DNA of 64,000 nucleotides from Cloeon dipterum (taxonomy: Eukaryota > Arthropoda > Insecta > Ephemeroptera > Baetidae), in assembly GCF_949628265.1 (NCBI RefSeq), contig NC_088787.1:8422501-8486500 (forward strand), written 5' to 3'. Of the stretch, positions 49,305 through 62,538 are shown piece after piece. Within the stretch, counting starts at the first letter, position 1. Each line of letters begins with the position of its first letter. The notes under the pieces are model-generated. The model was not told the DNA's origin, searched no databases, and saw only the letters and a list, made by a program, of their open reading frames with translations. Made by a program: the position numbers and the translations under genes.

Positions 49305-49988
49305 ACGGATGTGGATTCCGTTCGATTCAAAGTCAAAATGATATTCACTTAAGATCCTATGTACAAAAATAGATTTCCGCGTATTTATTTATGCTCCAGA
49401 GTCAGTAAAATAATAATTAATTTATTGCTGTGAAACTTGTTTTCTGCTAAATGTTAAATCGGTTTGAAAATCTTGTTATGTTTAAGGAGACTAGACTTGT
49501 TTGAGTTTTCACAAATAAAACTTGGCAAAATTCCAAACATCCAACTGGTAAACTTGTATCATTCATAATCATCGGAATCAAACACTTACAAATCGTGGAA
49601 AAAGGCGAGAAGCACCTTGTTTGCGGTTAGTTCACCTGTCGGCAGGGCTATAGTTTTTTATTTCCTATTACATTCATTACAATCTCATTTAGTGCAAAAC
49701 TGCATGAAATAAATTCACAAAATTTCCAGCATTTTTTCATTATTATTTGACGTGTTGCTTCAAGAAACACTCAATTTTCCCTCTTATCATGTTAAAATAT
49801 TTAAATTAAACCTATTATTACAACCCTGCCAGCTCGGTGCGCGAGAGATTATTCTTTTGATTTTGTGGTAATGTATAATATATATCAGTACTGTACACAG
49901 AGACTGCAGTAATTAATTATAATTAATATCAGTGACACACGTGAAACACCTATAACGCGGCGACAACAATGGATTTGGTCCGTTACAT

Positions 49989-49994
49989 TTTATT
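49989..49994 (-). terminator. Candidate poly(A) signal of the RhoGAP gene
   Basis: Reads AATAAA on the minus strand, about 260 bases past the RhoGAP stop. If used, the 3' ends of the two convergent genes are only a few hundred bases apart. Confidence 0.4.
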
Positions 49995-50253
49995 TGTGTT
50001 GTAAAAGGTACATTGGTCGGTGTATGTATTTAAAATTTTTGCGTGGAAAAGACTAAAAGTGCGCGAGTATAAATATAAAAATACATGTGTGTGACGCAAG
50101 AACAACTGCAGTGGGGTGTGGAGTGGAGAGTCGGGTTGTTTGAATGTGTGCGGGCTCCGAAAACGCGTTGACTAGAGCGGCGCCGGACTACTTGGGCCGG
50201 ATCCTCCATCTGCGCGGCGGCGGCGTCTCGTGAGGAGAGGCCTCGGCGCGGGG

Positions 50254-53200
50254 TCAGACCTTACTTTCGGGGCCTTCAGCGGTCAGGTACTGCGTGAACG
50301 ATGACCTGATCCTGGACAGCTGCAGGGCGCTCATTTGTCCGTAGCACTTGTTGTACCACTCCAAGCCCCGACCCCTGAAATCACATTAGTGCAACTTTAA
50401 AAATCTATTCGAAACTTAATTATTATCGTTGCTGAGAAAAAATGATATTTCAAAAATTCCTTTGTGAATAATTTGAGAAATTTTTAAATAATTTGAAATT
50501 ACGTTGATTAAGAAAAATTCTAAATTGTGCTTACTTGGTGTCGATCCTGGAGAGATGGATGATTTTGGACCTGCCGGAACCACAGTGCTCAATTAGATAC
50601 CTGGACGCGAGGACGATGCCCCTGACGCAGCCTGGCAACAAGGGTTCCTTGCTTTGTCCGAACTCCACGGAGGTTTCTACCAAAACACAGCCACCCCTGG
50701 GCAAATCACTTTTCCAGGTCCTAAAAAACGAGGAGAAAAAAATTAAATAATGACGACATCCTTTTTTAAAAAAACTGTTTGTTAAAAAATTTAAATTAAT
50801 TCATAATATACCTGATAACGCAGTAGTCTCTGTGAGGGAGAGGCAACATTGAGTAGGTGGCGTACTGGAAGACTTCGGACTGCGGTTCAAACTTGGCGAG
50901 CACCCTGCTTGTGGCGAAATGCGGGTCCCACATGATCCGCTCGCGAAGGATGCGGTTGAGCAGCTCGGCAGGTGGCGCCTCCACCTCCGTTGACACCTTC
51001 CACAGCCGCAGAGGGTGCCCGTCGTCCACCTTTTTGTGGCTTAATTCCACCTGCCGATCAGAAAAAAACTTGTTAAACTGGCAAACAGCAATTGGTCGAA
51101 ATTTGGCTTTGATTTTTTAATTATTTTATTACTAAAAGACGCAACACAGGATTTAAATATTTTATTGTGAAGATCTGTTGGAATTTAATTAATTAATTAA
51201 AATAATTTAATTTTAGCCGGTATTGCAATTTCATTAGGTGTAAAAAACTAGAATTAACCACAAAATGCGAGGTAATCGGATTTTTTCTTTATAGTAAAAT
51301 AAACAATTGCAAACGAAATATCTTTCCCTCATACGGTCAACAAACGATAGCTCTTTACAGATAAACATATGTTGATCACACGTCTTTGAGGAAAGATGGA
51401 TTGCGTGGTCTGGATTTCCTGACAGTGAGCCTGGATATATTATTGCCTGCGCTGGATTGTCTGCGCCTTTTAGACTTAATATAATCTATTAAGGCTAAGG
51501 CGCAGACATTGAAGTGCGCGCAATAAGCCAGGAGGCGAGGGAGTCACTATGACTACGTAATTTTTTTAAATATAATTTTATTTCAAAAATATCTTCTCTA
51601 ATCATTATGTGTTTTTAATGAAAATGACAGTTTTTTACTGTACATACGGCAATTTCTTTTTTTCAAAAACGACCACCTCAGACCCCGTCTAAATTGGTTC
51701 AGATTCAGTCTATAATTCTGACTAATTAGCTCTTAAAAATCTTCTAAAAATAGTCAAGGGAGGACAGTTGACAAATAGACTTTTGGGGATTTTTATTTCC
51801 AGAGTTAACCGCCGTTTTCTACATTATTTTTGTTGTTGCAATAAAATAGCAAAACCTATATTTAACAAAATAGGTTGTGCGAAATAAAAATATTAATTTT
51901 CCTTTCTAAATGAACAGAACAGAGCTGAGCTATTGGATAGTTTTAAATTTCATAAAATTAGCTGCGTTCGAATTTATTCTTTGGTCCTCTTTAAATATTT
52001 CAGAGCAAATTAAAAAAATTACCAATCGTCCGGAGAGAAAAAACATATTTTTCTAGTTTTCTGAATAAAACTGCCGTGGAAAAACTGGACAGGAACCCTG
52101 GTAAAAATTCACTGCCCGTTTCTCATTTTCAATAAAATTTTAAGTTTAAAATTGACCATTTTTCAGGGCTGGGAAACTCCTGGGGATTGTTTTTTTTGCG
52201 GTGTTTACCAGTTTCGTGCGGTTTATTGCCCTTAAAATAAAAAAATTCGAAATAGACCAGTTTTACCGATAAATCATGTTATCTTTAACGGAGTCTGAAA
52301 AATCGAAGGTTCGTTCACAGCGTTTAGTATTTTTAAATTATTTTTTCAAAAAAAAATATCAACAACAATTTTTGCCTTTTAAAAGTTAGCAAGAGAGCTA
52401 CACTTTTTTAATTTTTCGAGGGAGTTTTCAAGCATAGCAACTTAGGGTGACCCCTAAACTTATCAGCTGGTCAGGGCAGGTCGAGATGAGTGTTTGCAAT
52501 TCTAATGGTTTAGAGTTGCAAAAATATCGATTTTTGAAAAAATTCCTATTTTTTGTGCGCGCGGCTGCTATTATTTACAAAGTTTGAGGCCAAAAGTATA
52601 TAGTAATATCATTTTCAAAACTTTTTACCGTGAAATAGTCGATTTTAGAAGATTTTGACGATTTTAGCTTAGGAAAAATAATCAATCGTCCCAAATTCAC
52701 AGCCTTAAAAATGAATAAAAAATGGCGCTTACCTGCGGATGGTGGCAGTTGACGGAGACCCATCCCCTGGAGCGCTCCTTGAGCTCCTTGTGCATGCCAT
52801 TGATGCAGGACTGCATGTACGCGCGCCAGTCCTGTCCGAGGTCGGCGCCGAGCTGGTCGAGGGGGAGCGGCACGCTCTCCTCCATGGAGGTGAAGTGGCA
52901 ACTGTTGAACAGTTCCTGGTTCACGTGCACCAGTTCTTCGTGGTTGTTGATCAGAAAGTGGAGGCAGTCGTGTCCGGCACGGCTCTCGGCCAGCTCCCGC
53001 GCGTCCGGCGAGCCGCTGCCCAGCTTGGCGCGCTTGGAGCCGCGCGCCCGCGGACTGCCCCCTCGGCTTAACTCGCCGCCGCCACTTCCACTGCCCCCGG
53101 TGCTGCCTCCGGACAGGTCGATGGAGGTGGTGGGCGTCAAGGGCGCCGACGAGTGGTAGAACAAGGACGGGGCGAAGCACACGGCCAGGTTGCTCGCCGT

Positions 53201-56200
53201 CATCTGGTTGGAGCGCGAGTGCGACGCCACCAGGCCCAGGAACGAGAGCAAAAGCTGCAGCACCTCGCGGTGGTGGTCCGGAAGCAGCATCATGACCCAC
53301 TTCATCGCCTCGTACCGGTTGCGCTGCGGGACATCTGCAATTTGAAAACATTAATTTTTTTTAAAGAAAAATATTAATTTTGAAAGCTACAAAAGTCCAG
53401 CCAATTCCAGAGAATTAACGGCTACACAAGGCAGCAAAATTTTAGTTCATTAGTGTGTAAATTACATGCAATAAAATATTTTTAATGAAGTGTCGTCAAA
53501 TTAAATTGTTATCCACTTTACCTTTTTTGTGGAAATGGAATTCTATTACCAAATTAACAAGTCCAGAGTTTTAAAATAAAAAATGCTGTGCAGTGGTAAA
53601 AAGCGTTTTTTTCAATTTAACAATTTTTTTGCAAGTTTTTAATAATTTTCTAATTATCTGCTAAATGACCTTAACTTCGAAAATTGCCAGGGAGAAGTTT
53701 TTAAAAAATTGCAGCAAATGGCAATTTAAAAGAAAATTCAAGGACAGCACAGGAAATTTTACCAAATTTAAGATTTACAGTGGCAAAATGAGAAAAAATA
53801 ATTTCTTGCGCAAGAAATTGGTAAAAATTGAAACGTTAAAAACCAGAAATGAAAAAACCGGGTGGTAAACAAATGCAACCCTGAACAAATAAAATAATTT
53901 GTGCTTTATAAATATATATTGACTTAAAAAATGGGATTTTAGTAGAAAAATCTTATATCAAGCATCAGGGCTGTAAAATTTAGCCGACCAATTAATTTTT
54001 TCTGAGCTCAAATCGTCTAGCAATATTCAGACATTCAAACCACACTTGATATCGATAAAACTGTTTTAAAACAGGAAATTTTTCCTAACGTAAATTAACT
54101 GCCTTTAGTTTTTTTTTATTTTGATCGATTTGCCACTAAAAATAAAATTTCACGTGTTTCTATTTTTAGACTTATTTTAATTTCTTTTTTTATTTAAAAA
54201 TATTTTTAAAAAAATCCAAACAAAAGTCTTGAAACTGCACATTTTACCCCAAAGCAATTTCAGCAAAAGAAAGTTTGATTTTTCATAACTTACGTTGGAA
54301 AATAGCGATACAAGTGTCGCTCAGCTTGGTGGTCATCAAAGTCTCAGGCAGGTCCCTGAAGAACTGCTTGACCATATCCGCGACGTCGTAGTCCTGCTGT
54401 TCCCCCAACGCAAACTCCAACGGCTCGTCAGCCGCTATTTCCAAATAATTAAATTATTAACAAAAATCGTAAAACGCTCAATTTTAAAAGGACATTACCC
54501 AATTCGGTGAGGTGCTGCCTGAGCTTCTGAATTCTGCTCTTGACTCCAGGCCGCCTGAAAATTCCCTGACGGTCCAGCGCGTGTAGCGAGAGATGCTGGA
54601 TGGCCGTCTGGATGGCTTGCGGCAGCGCCTGCCCGGTTGTTTGAACAAGATCGTGAAGAGACACACCGAAAACAGCACCTTCTGCAAAAATCGAGACAGT
54701 ATACCCTCATTAAAAACCATTTAACTTTCATCTTATGTTTGTTTAATTCATAACCTGATTAAATTAATTTGTAAAAAAACCAAACTGATTTGAATTTCCA
54801 TTTACGCAGCACAAAAGTAAATTTAAATTATGAAATTAGGCTAAAAATGATAACTAACTTTTTAAAAATTAAATTCAATAAATTAAAATGTTTAATTTTA
54901 TTTAATTAAATCACATTATTACTCTTTGTCAATTAAAAAATCATTAATATGAATATTTAAAATGGTATCTTTTAAAAAAAAAATAATTTAAGACTAATTA
55001 CCTTTTGGAACGGTTGATTTCCCTGTCTTTCTCATGAACTTGGGCAGCTCCCAGCTGAAGCCGGTGGACCTGAGCGAGGGCGAGTGCGTCTCCATGAGGC
55101 CAGTGAGCTTGAGCATGGCCACCTGGCGCAGCACGATCAGCTGGCCGCAGGAGAGCGAGGCCAGCGGAAACCCCCGTCGCGTTTGCTCTGTTTCCTCCAC
55201 GTTCATAACGAACGACGGGCGCCGCATCGCGCTGCTGCGGCCGAAACAGTGCCACCGCGTGACAGACCTGAAATAAAATTTTTTGTAAGAGTGCCTTCAA
55301 GGGAAATTTGGTTTTTCGTACTTTTTCGAGGGCGAGGGAAACGGATCCTCTTCGTGAATGGATCCCTCCGAGCTGCCCTTGGACAGTTCCTTGTGCCTCT
55401 TAGAGAAGGCACTTCGGCGGAATTGTTCGTAAAACGACGTCCTCGACTCTTCTCTTTCGGGACTTACATCAGCAAGGCCGCCATTGTCGGATTTACCTGT
55501 TCATTAATTTTATTAAAAAATCTATAAAATTGAAAATATTCCAAACTCACCGTGTTTTAACTTGTTCTTGTTAGATTTAATCTTTGTGTCCAGGTTCAAG
55601 GTGGCGGACCTCTGGTCCTTGGTTTGCAGCTTCTTCGCCCTCTTTGCGTCCTTTTTCTTTTTCTTCCCCTCCGGCTCGTCCTCCTTAAAAGCGCAATTTC
55701 CCGAGTAAGTTTCAACCCTTTCAAACCCCCATCTCACGACAAACCTTTTTATCCTCGGTGTCCATCCAGGCCGAACTGCGATCGATGCACTCCGAGTCCG
55801 AGTGGGCACCGAGGTCTTCTTTTTCCGGAAACAACAAGTTGTTGTTGGCGTTGGTGTAGGGACCGGCGTTAGGTTTTTGGGAGGCAGCCTCCAAGGCTTC
55901 TGGCGAGTTCAGATCCACGCAGTTCAGCACTTTCATCCTCTCTTGCATGCCATCCACGTCAACCACCTGAATTTCCAGACCAAATTAAATTAGACAAATT
56001 CTTAAAGTGTTTGAATTATCTTAATAGAGAAAATGAAATATGTTTTATTGTGACATAAGTTTAAATTAATTTTTACCTGAGGGGCTCCGATTATGGGAAT
56101 GTCGTCATTCTTGCAGCCGACCTTGGACTTCTGTCTCCTCGACGTCACACTCTCGACTCTGCGGAGAAACGCTTTGGTTCTTTCTCTCAGCTTTTCACTG

Positions 56201-59200
56201 TTGACTCGGTTGAGATTTGATGGGACTAATGCCGTTTCCATCTCCGAAGACGTCGTTTTAAATTTATCTTCAAAATTGACACAAGATTTTGCCATTATTA
56301 TCCTAAATATTAATAAATGTTCTTTTATGAGTTTTAAGTAATTATTTTACATTTAAAAAAATGCAGATTATTTCAATCGATTATACAACTAACACAAAAA
56401 ATTTGTACACACCTGGTGGCAAACTGCTGCTGTGCTGTCTCTGCAAAGGCATCTGGATTCCAGTCGGATCGGAAAGGTCGTCCGCGTCCGCACCGCTGAC
56501 CTGAGTATCACATTCGGGAAGTTCGGCTTCGTCGTCTGAATTCGAAGCAAAAATTATATATATTACTACGAAGTTCTTCTTGGATCATGAAGCGAACGGA
56601 CTAACCTGCCAGAGGCGCCGGTCTGTGCTGGGACGACGCCGGCTCGTTGAGGGGTAAAATTCGCGACCAGCGGCGCGACTGATGCAGAAACATCCAATTA
56701 TCACTCAAGGCACATTCGACCTCTTCGTCCGAGTCGGCGCCGGTCAGCGTGTCGTCTCCTCTCTGCAACACATTAAAAAATGTTTGAAAAATAAAAATCA
56801 TCATATCAAAATAATTATTCAGATTTTTTACGATGGTTCAGACATTGCTCATAAAACTTTGCAATTATTAATTTGATATTAATTGAGCCATACAATATTA
56901 GAAAGACATTTCGGAGCGTAAACATAAAAAATTTCTTCAAAATTCAATTTAAAAATTGTAGAGTGCAACACAAGAAATTATCCATGCCGCAAAAAAGAGC
57001 TCTAATAATTTTCTGATTTTAATATATCAATCTGGAATAAAATTATCCAGCGCATTCCTTAAAAAAAGTATTTGTTGATAGTTTCAAAGTTTAAAAAGAA
57101 TTATTTTTCCCACTAAATAATTTTTAAACGATTTCGTGTTATTTAGGGTCGTGTTCATTCCCTCCCTTTAACCGCGTGATCCTCAAAAAATATTTTTCTA
57201 AATTACGTGAAGGAGTTTTCAAAAAGAAATAATAATAAAACAGCACTTTGAGTACGCTGAGCCCTATATATATAAATGAAAGATCAAAGTGCATCGGCGC
57301 CGACTTAAGAGCACTTACATGTCCGAGAGCCACACTGATCCTCTTGGAACTGAGCCTCGGCCCATGCAGCGAGTGACAAAAAGCGCCACCCCCTCCCCTT
57401 GCACCCTGATGTCAGGCGAGATAAATTATGGCACGGGCAAGAGAGCCTGCGGTCGCGCGGACAAAAAGGGACACCCTTGGGGTGGAGGCAATAAAAACAC
57501 GTTTGCACAACAAACAAACAAAGCGCAAAAATTCCACAGTGAGGCTTGCAACCCCTATAGCTCGCGACGGGACGCACTCAAACGTGGACTTTGTGTTCTT
57601 TTATATATACTTCTTTTCTATAGATTGTTGAAATCTTTGAGACCTTTTTATGGATAGTTTTATTTTTACAATCAAACACTTCACGCACAGCTTGACAATT
57701 GTATTTAAAATTTCTTCTTGGTATTCCTTGTGTTTATATTTTCCTCCCTGTTAAAAATTTTGAAAGTTATTTATGGATATCTGTTTTGCCCCACTTTCGC
57801 GTCCAGATCAGAATTTTACAAATAATTTATTGAAAGAAAGCCATCTGAAGAAATTCAGCGGGGTCCAGATAAAATTTGTTCCCACTGCGCAGATCCAAGA
57901 TGGCGTCTGAATGCGGGAAACAAAAAGCTCTCTTTGGATTGCCGTACGAATGTCAAGAGTTTGTTTTTACGATCCAAAAGACACAATTAGTACAAGTAAT
58001 GCAATTATGTTTCCACGAAAACTTGGTTCTTTTCGCGCATTTTCACGTGGCCGTTTTTTCGCGCCATACTCCACTGGACGCCATATATGCGCGTCGCACG
58101 AATCTGGCCCCCGCTGAAGAAATGGAAAAATATAAATTTTTCAATTGACTTTCCGATGAATTAAATGTGGCCTGTTTTTACGAGGGTTCCGTTTCTGGAG
58201 CCTGACTGAGTCACATGTATTACGTATTTATGGTATTTATGACGGGCTCGCTCACGTTGTACAACATGTATCCGTAATAGACTCTCCTCGATCCGCATCC
58301 CGCTGGAGATGACAATTTGCTGTAGGACGTGACAGATTGGATTATTTGTTTTGTCCCTGCTGGGGTCTGCTGTCAAGTCCCGTGTGAGCGACGCAAATCG
58401 ACACGAAACGAGCGAGCGTCTGCAGCGAGATATTGCCCAACCATTGCTTTTGTTTGATGTCCTCACAAAAATGAAAACATATCCAGCGGCGCAGTGACAT
58501 TAAATCACAAAAGACGGACAAATTTTCTCTCCTGGGCCCACACGAAAGAGGGAAATTTATGGTCGTAATGTCAGCGAACGATAGGACAGGGACTATTTCA
58601 AAATTTTTACATACATTTAGTGGAATGGTATGAAAACCATTAATAAATTTCTTTATGTAAATGGATCGGAATTTTTTATTTCAATTTAAAGGAAGGAATT
58701 AATACCTAAATAGCTCAAAATTGTAACAGACGTACCAATGAAAGATTGAAATGCAATTTTTAATACATTTTTCATTTAAGATACCAATAATTATATTTTT
58801 ATCTGGATTTAAAATTGGTTGATTAAATAAATTAAATTCGATTTTTAATTTTGATAATTTAAAAATTTAAAATATGATTAAACAATTATAATAACACTTA
58901 CAAAACATTTAAATTAGATTCTAAATTGTATTTTTTAAAATTACTTTAATTTAGCACATTTAAAACAAAAAAGTTCTCTGTCGCTTTAAGAAATATTTTA
59001 AACAAATTTTCAAATTTCGGTGAAATTGATTAATTAGTTTTTGGAACTCGTTTTTTGATCGGTATATAAAACCCATCAGTTTCGAGCCATTTATTCTCCG
59101 TTTTCCACAACCACGTTGAACGCAAAAGTTGACGCCTCGCCGTTTAGGTAGCTCTCGGCGGTTTTCTACATTTTTGGCCTGGAAATCAATAAGCGGCTGC

Positions 59201-61527
59201 GCTATTTCATTTCAACAAGCAATACAAGCAGTAGCGGTGGAGCGGCCTTTGACTTTTAGTGAATTAGCAAGCCACCCTCGCAGAACTAACAACAACGGCG
59301 GCGGCGCTCGGGCGAAATCACCCCCGCCGACCGATATTTACCCTATAAATGGCAGGCAAAACTATCGCACCCGACGGCCGTGTACTCTCGGCGGACAATT
59401 AGTTTTGCAATAATGGACTCGTCGGGCGAGAGAGCTGCTGTACTGGGCCTGGCATACGCGTGCATTCATCATTATTGCCACTTTGCTGCTCTTTTCCGCC
59501 GTCACCGGTGATGCTGTTGCCGGTACACAGCCTTTTTCATTTTTCCTTCTAGAAAGCAGGTGTTTTGTCCCCCAAGGAAAGCGGCACTTTATCGATTTTC
59601 GCGATATTGTTTTGTTCTAGATTGACGGTGGAATATAAAATCATTTAAATCTTTACATTTTAAGGACAACTACGCAGTCATGTATTTCTAAATTTTAAAT
59701 TGGAGATTTTGTTTCTTCTGACCATTGAATTTATTGTTTGTGGAATTTATAAATAATTACTCTCCACGATGTGAATTAATCAAATCGAGATCAATGCGCA
59801 GTTAAATTTCATATTTTGCCATATTTCCCGAAATATTTAACGGTTTTTCAGTAATTTTTGTTAGATTTCGAATCATCTAGCCTAAATTTCCCTCCTGAAG
59901 AAATAAATCATGATTTTCTGTTGGGGAGACAAAGCTCAGCGCTTATTGTTAGTTATTGGCGTGCAAGCTTTGAAGCCGGCCTTCTCAGACATTTGAGAGG
60001 CAAAATTTAACTCTTTCCAAATTTTCAGAAATTATTACACGCAAAAGGTAAAAAGGTAAAAACCGATTTTAAAAATATTTTCAGTGTAGATTTTTTGACT
60101 GATTTTTCGCATAGCATAAAAAATTTAAATACTTCTTCAAAGCACCATCCCCAACAATATTATTTAAGCAATAAAAATGCGTACACGTTCAGAAAAATTG
60201 CGCGAAATTTCTGAAAATCCACAAGTTTTTGCAATGCATATTTTTACGGTGTTTATACAAGCCCTGCTTTTGATGGTGGATTTTTTTTTAGTTCCCTTAA
60301 ATTGTTGGGTTAATTTTCAACCAAATTTTTGGATACAGTTTTCTGTCTATTAATCCATATTCAATTTAAGATAAAATTACTTATCTCCATAATTTTCTAC
60401 TAAAATGAAAATGTTCAAAGTAAAAAATATATCTCTTTCCGCTCCAATAAGTTTTGCTTTTCCCATTATGATCAGTGGGATTTTTGTGCATTGTTTATGC
60501 ATATTCTTTCTATACTGAAAAATTTCACTGTTGTTTTTTTTTATAGTTTTTTAATGATTAAAATTTGCAAAACATCTCTAGAAAATTTTTTGTTATAAAT
60601 TAATCGTGTAATCCTAAAAATGGTGTATTGTTTTAGATGTATTAGACACTGTTGATATAGGTCTAACTTTAAATAGAGAGCTTAAAAATACATCATCTGC
60701 TAGCTAACAAGACAGCGACAAAATTGGTCCAAAATTATTTTAATTAAATTTAAAAAAAATGAGCTGAAGAATATTTATGTTGTTTGATGGCAATGTTTGT
60801 TACAATGAATTAAATTTTTAAATTTATACCGATCCCAAAAAGAGAGGAGATTTTTTAAAAATAATATGAAATTTTGATTTTGTTGATTGCTATGCAGACG
60901 AGGCAAAAAAATAGAACAAGGACAACGTTCATAATACATATAGCAATAAAAAAATTTGAACTGTTAAATTTAAAATGGAAATATTATAAATAAATTTCAT
61001 TTGCATAAAAAAACAAATTAAATCAAGAGAGCCTGAATTTTTTATGTTTCAACCGACTGTGAATTTTCTTTAAGACTTCTTTTTAAAATTCCTATAATAA
61101 ACCGTCGCTAAAAATATTGTTTTCAAGGATTCACCGACGCTAATACAACATCGATTTTGAAAGCTTGGAAATTTTGCGGCCGATTTGCGAGTTTTTCATC
61201 CCTCGAGGCGAGATATTTTTTTACGCCAGGGAGAGAAGTAGCAAATATTAAAATAGGAAAAGTCGAAGAACAACAATACCTCGTAGTTGTCGTGCTGATG
61301 GGTGTTGATGGCCGCCGCGGGGCCTGCGTCGCTGCGGTGCAGGCGGGCGCACTTGTTGAGCGCTTGCAAACGGCGAAAAAGGGCTCGCAGGGCGTCGCGG
61401 TCCAGGAACGGATGGTCCTTCTGCACGGCTTGCAGTTCCACCGGGAACTGGTTGTCAACGTACATCTGCGCGTACTGCGGGAAGCCGGCTGCCCTCATCC
61501 ACCGGCAGGCCTCCGCCGCCTCGATTT
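50254..61527 (-). CDS. cv-c: crossveinless-c / DLC-family RhoGAP (SAM-RhoGAP-START), 5' end not identified
   Basis: This family (Drosophila crossveinless-c, vertebrate DLC1/STARD13) switches off Rho GTPases at junctions and adhesion sites. Fourteen phase-compatible exons are visible: 61527-61280, 56762-56606, 56535-56409, 56302-56077, 55966-55745, 55683-55551, 55496-55322, 55267-55002, 54681-54499, 54434-54294, 53334-52733, 51050-50812, 50720-50535 and 50374-50254, about 1,007 codons. The first encodes a SAM domain (EACRWMRAAGFPQYAQMY). Then come an acidic segment with SRRWSR, a basic linker, the RhoGAP domain with its arginine-finger motif GIFRRPGVKSRI, DVADMVKQFFRDLPE and NLAVCFAPSLF, and a START domain (GHPLRLWKVSTEVEAPP, SRIDTKGRGLEWYNKCYGQ). 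The stop is TGA at 50254-50256. The SAM exon starts two bases into a codon, so at least one upstream coding exon is missing, probably beyond the window. The 56409 donor (GTACAA) is weak; the stronger GTGTGT four bases upstream would break the frame. Family assignment is firm; exact orthology is inferred. Confidence 0.92.
51051..52732 (-). other. Intron of the RhoGAP gene before the START exons
   Basis: AT-rich apart from the hairpin at 51,430-51,532. Flanked by in-phase donor and acceptor sites. Confidence 0.75.
51430..51532. repeat. Long hairpin in a RhoGAP intron
   Basis: The arms CCTGG...TTATTGC...TGTCTGCGCCTT...CTTAATA and their complement form a stem of nearly 50 bp with a few mismatches and a loop of about five bases. 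It could be a small decayed palindromic transposon or a hairpin RNA precursor. The tight loop and long stem favour a transposon remnant. Confidence 0.5.
57319..57600 (-). promoter_or_regulatory. Candidate alternative promoter and first exon of the RhoGAP gene
   Basis: On the minus strand, a TATATATAAAAG box near 57,600-57,612 is followed by GC-rich sequence that ends in a consensus GTAAGT donor at 57,318. A transcript from here would skip the SAM exon and join the exon at 56,762. The frame open at the junction (SSKRISVALGH) has no ATG, so this would be a leader exon, with translation perhaps from an internal methionine. DLC-family genes are known to use alternative first exons; the use here is inferred. 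Confidence 0.35.
57856..58116 (+). mobile_element. hAT-like MITE, CAGCGGGGGCC family, in a RhoGAP intron
   Basis: Flanks AAGAAATT and AAGAAATG match at 7 of 8 positions. It has a short internal deletion compared with the other copies. It lies in the large intron between the SAM exon and the next exon. Confidence 0.85.
58125..61279 (-). other. Large RhoGAP intron after the SAM exon
   Basis: GC-richer pieces at 58,160-58,560 and 59,080-59,560, the rest strongly AT-rich. TATATAAAA stands at about 59,063 on the plus strand, but no matching start site or gene follows. Confidence 0.5.
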
Positions 61528-61956
61528 CTACAGACAAAAACAGGGAAAATCAATAAACTGCTCTCGAACATGCATAAGCAAGGTTGAACAAAACGCACTG
61601 CTAAACACGTGAATTGTGGGCGAAGGCAGCTTTTGATGATGACGAATGATTTGCTTTGTTTCTGTTGTAAAAATAGCAAAGATAATCGAGATAACAATTG
61701 TTATAAGCAAAGTTCACCAAATCCGTAACCTTTGTTATCCTCTGTGATATAGGCTTTATTCTCGTGGGTATCATTTTCAGATGGAGGAATGGAAACTCTA
61801 TGAACATTCATTCAGTTGATCGATCTTTTGTGTTGCTGCAAAAAGGAAATAAATAAATATGAATAAAAATAGATTTTAACTTAACTATTTTTGGCATAAA
61901 TCGATCATAAAATTAAAAAATTAAACAACATGATCCTCTAAATGGGCACAAAAATC

Positions 61957-62233
61957 CAGCGGGGGCCAGATGTGCGGTAAAATTGGCTCGCATTGCGCAG
62001 ATCCAAGATGGCGTCTGAGTGTGGGAAACAAGAAGCTCTCTCTTTGGATTCCTGTACGAGTGTCAAGAGTTTGTTTTTACGATCCAAAAGACACAATTAG
62101 TACAAGTATTGCAAATTACGTCACAATATTGACCAAAACTTGGTTCTTTTCGCGAATTTTCACGTGCCAGTTTTTTCGCGCCATGCTCCACTGGACGCCA
62201 TAACTGCGCGTCGCACGAATCCGGCCCCCGCTG
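61957..62233 (+). mobile_element. hAT-like MITE, CAGCGGGGGCC family
   Basis: Flanks CAAAAATC and CAAAAGTC match at 7 of 8 positions. The ends CAGCGGGGGCCAGAT and GGCCCCCGCTG are well kept. It lies just upstream of the SAM exon of the RhoGAP gene. Confidence 0.85.
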
Positions 62234-62538
62234 CAAAAGTCTAAAATTTGCGTTGAAATATCTCAAACCAAACGAAAACAGTAAATTAGACCCCAGTTCT
62301 TGTTTCTGCTATTAATTTAAACGCAATCGTCGCCCCGTGAAATTAATTCCCGCATGAGGGAAGGGGGAAATCCAGCAAGTAGTGAGTCGGAAAGCTTTTG
62401 CAATCCACCTAAATCCAAATTGACTCGTCATTGCAATGCAACAGAGGCAAATCAGCCCGCACTCGACTCCAAACATCGCTTTGATTCTCTCATGGCAAGT
62501 GAACGCAAAGCATGTGCTCAACAAACGAAAAAATTGCT

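Larger units (their letters stand above)
49154..50253. other. Shared 3' region of microcephalin copy 3 and the RhoGAP gene
   Basis: Holds the two 3' UTRs in tail-to-tail order, with AATAAA words on both strands. No further gene. Confidence 0.55.

Noticed and set aside
52722..53159. Long plus-strand frames over the RhoGAP exon at 52,733-53,334
   Set aside because: Shadow of the GC-rich minus-strand exon, which has clear RhoGAP motifs.
59062..59460. TATATAAAA followed by a 94-codon frame in the RhoGAP intron
   Set aside because: No initiator at the right distance, no Kozak-supported conserved protein, and no splice sites that would make a gene.
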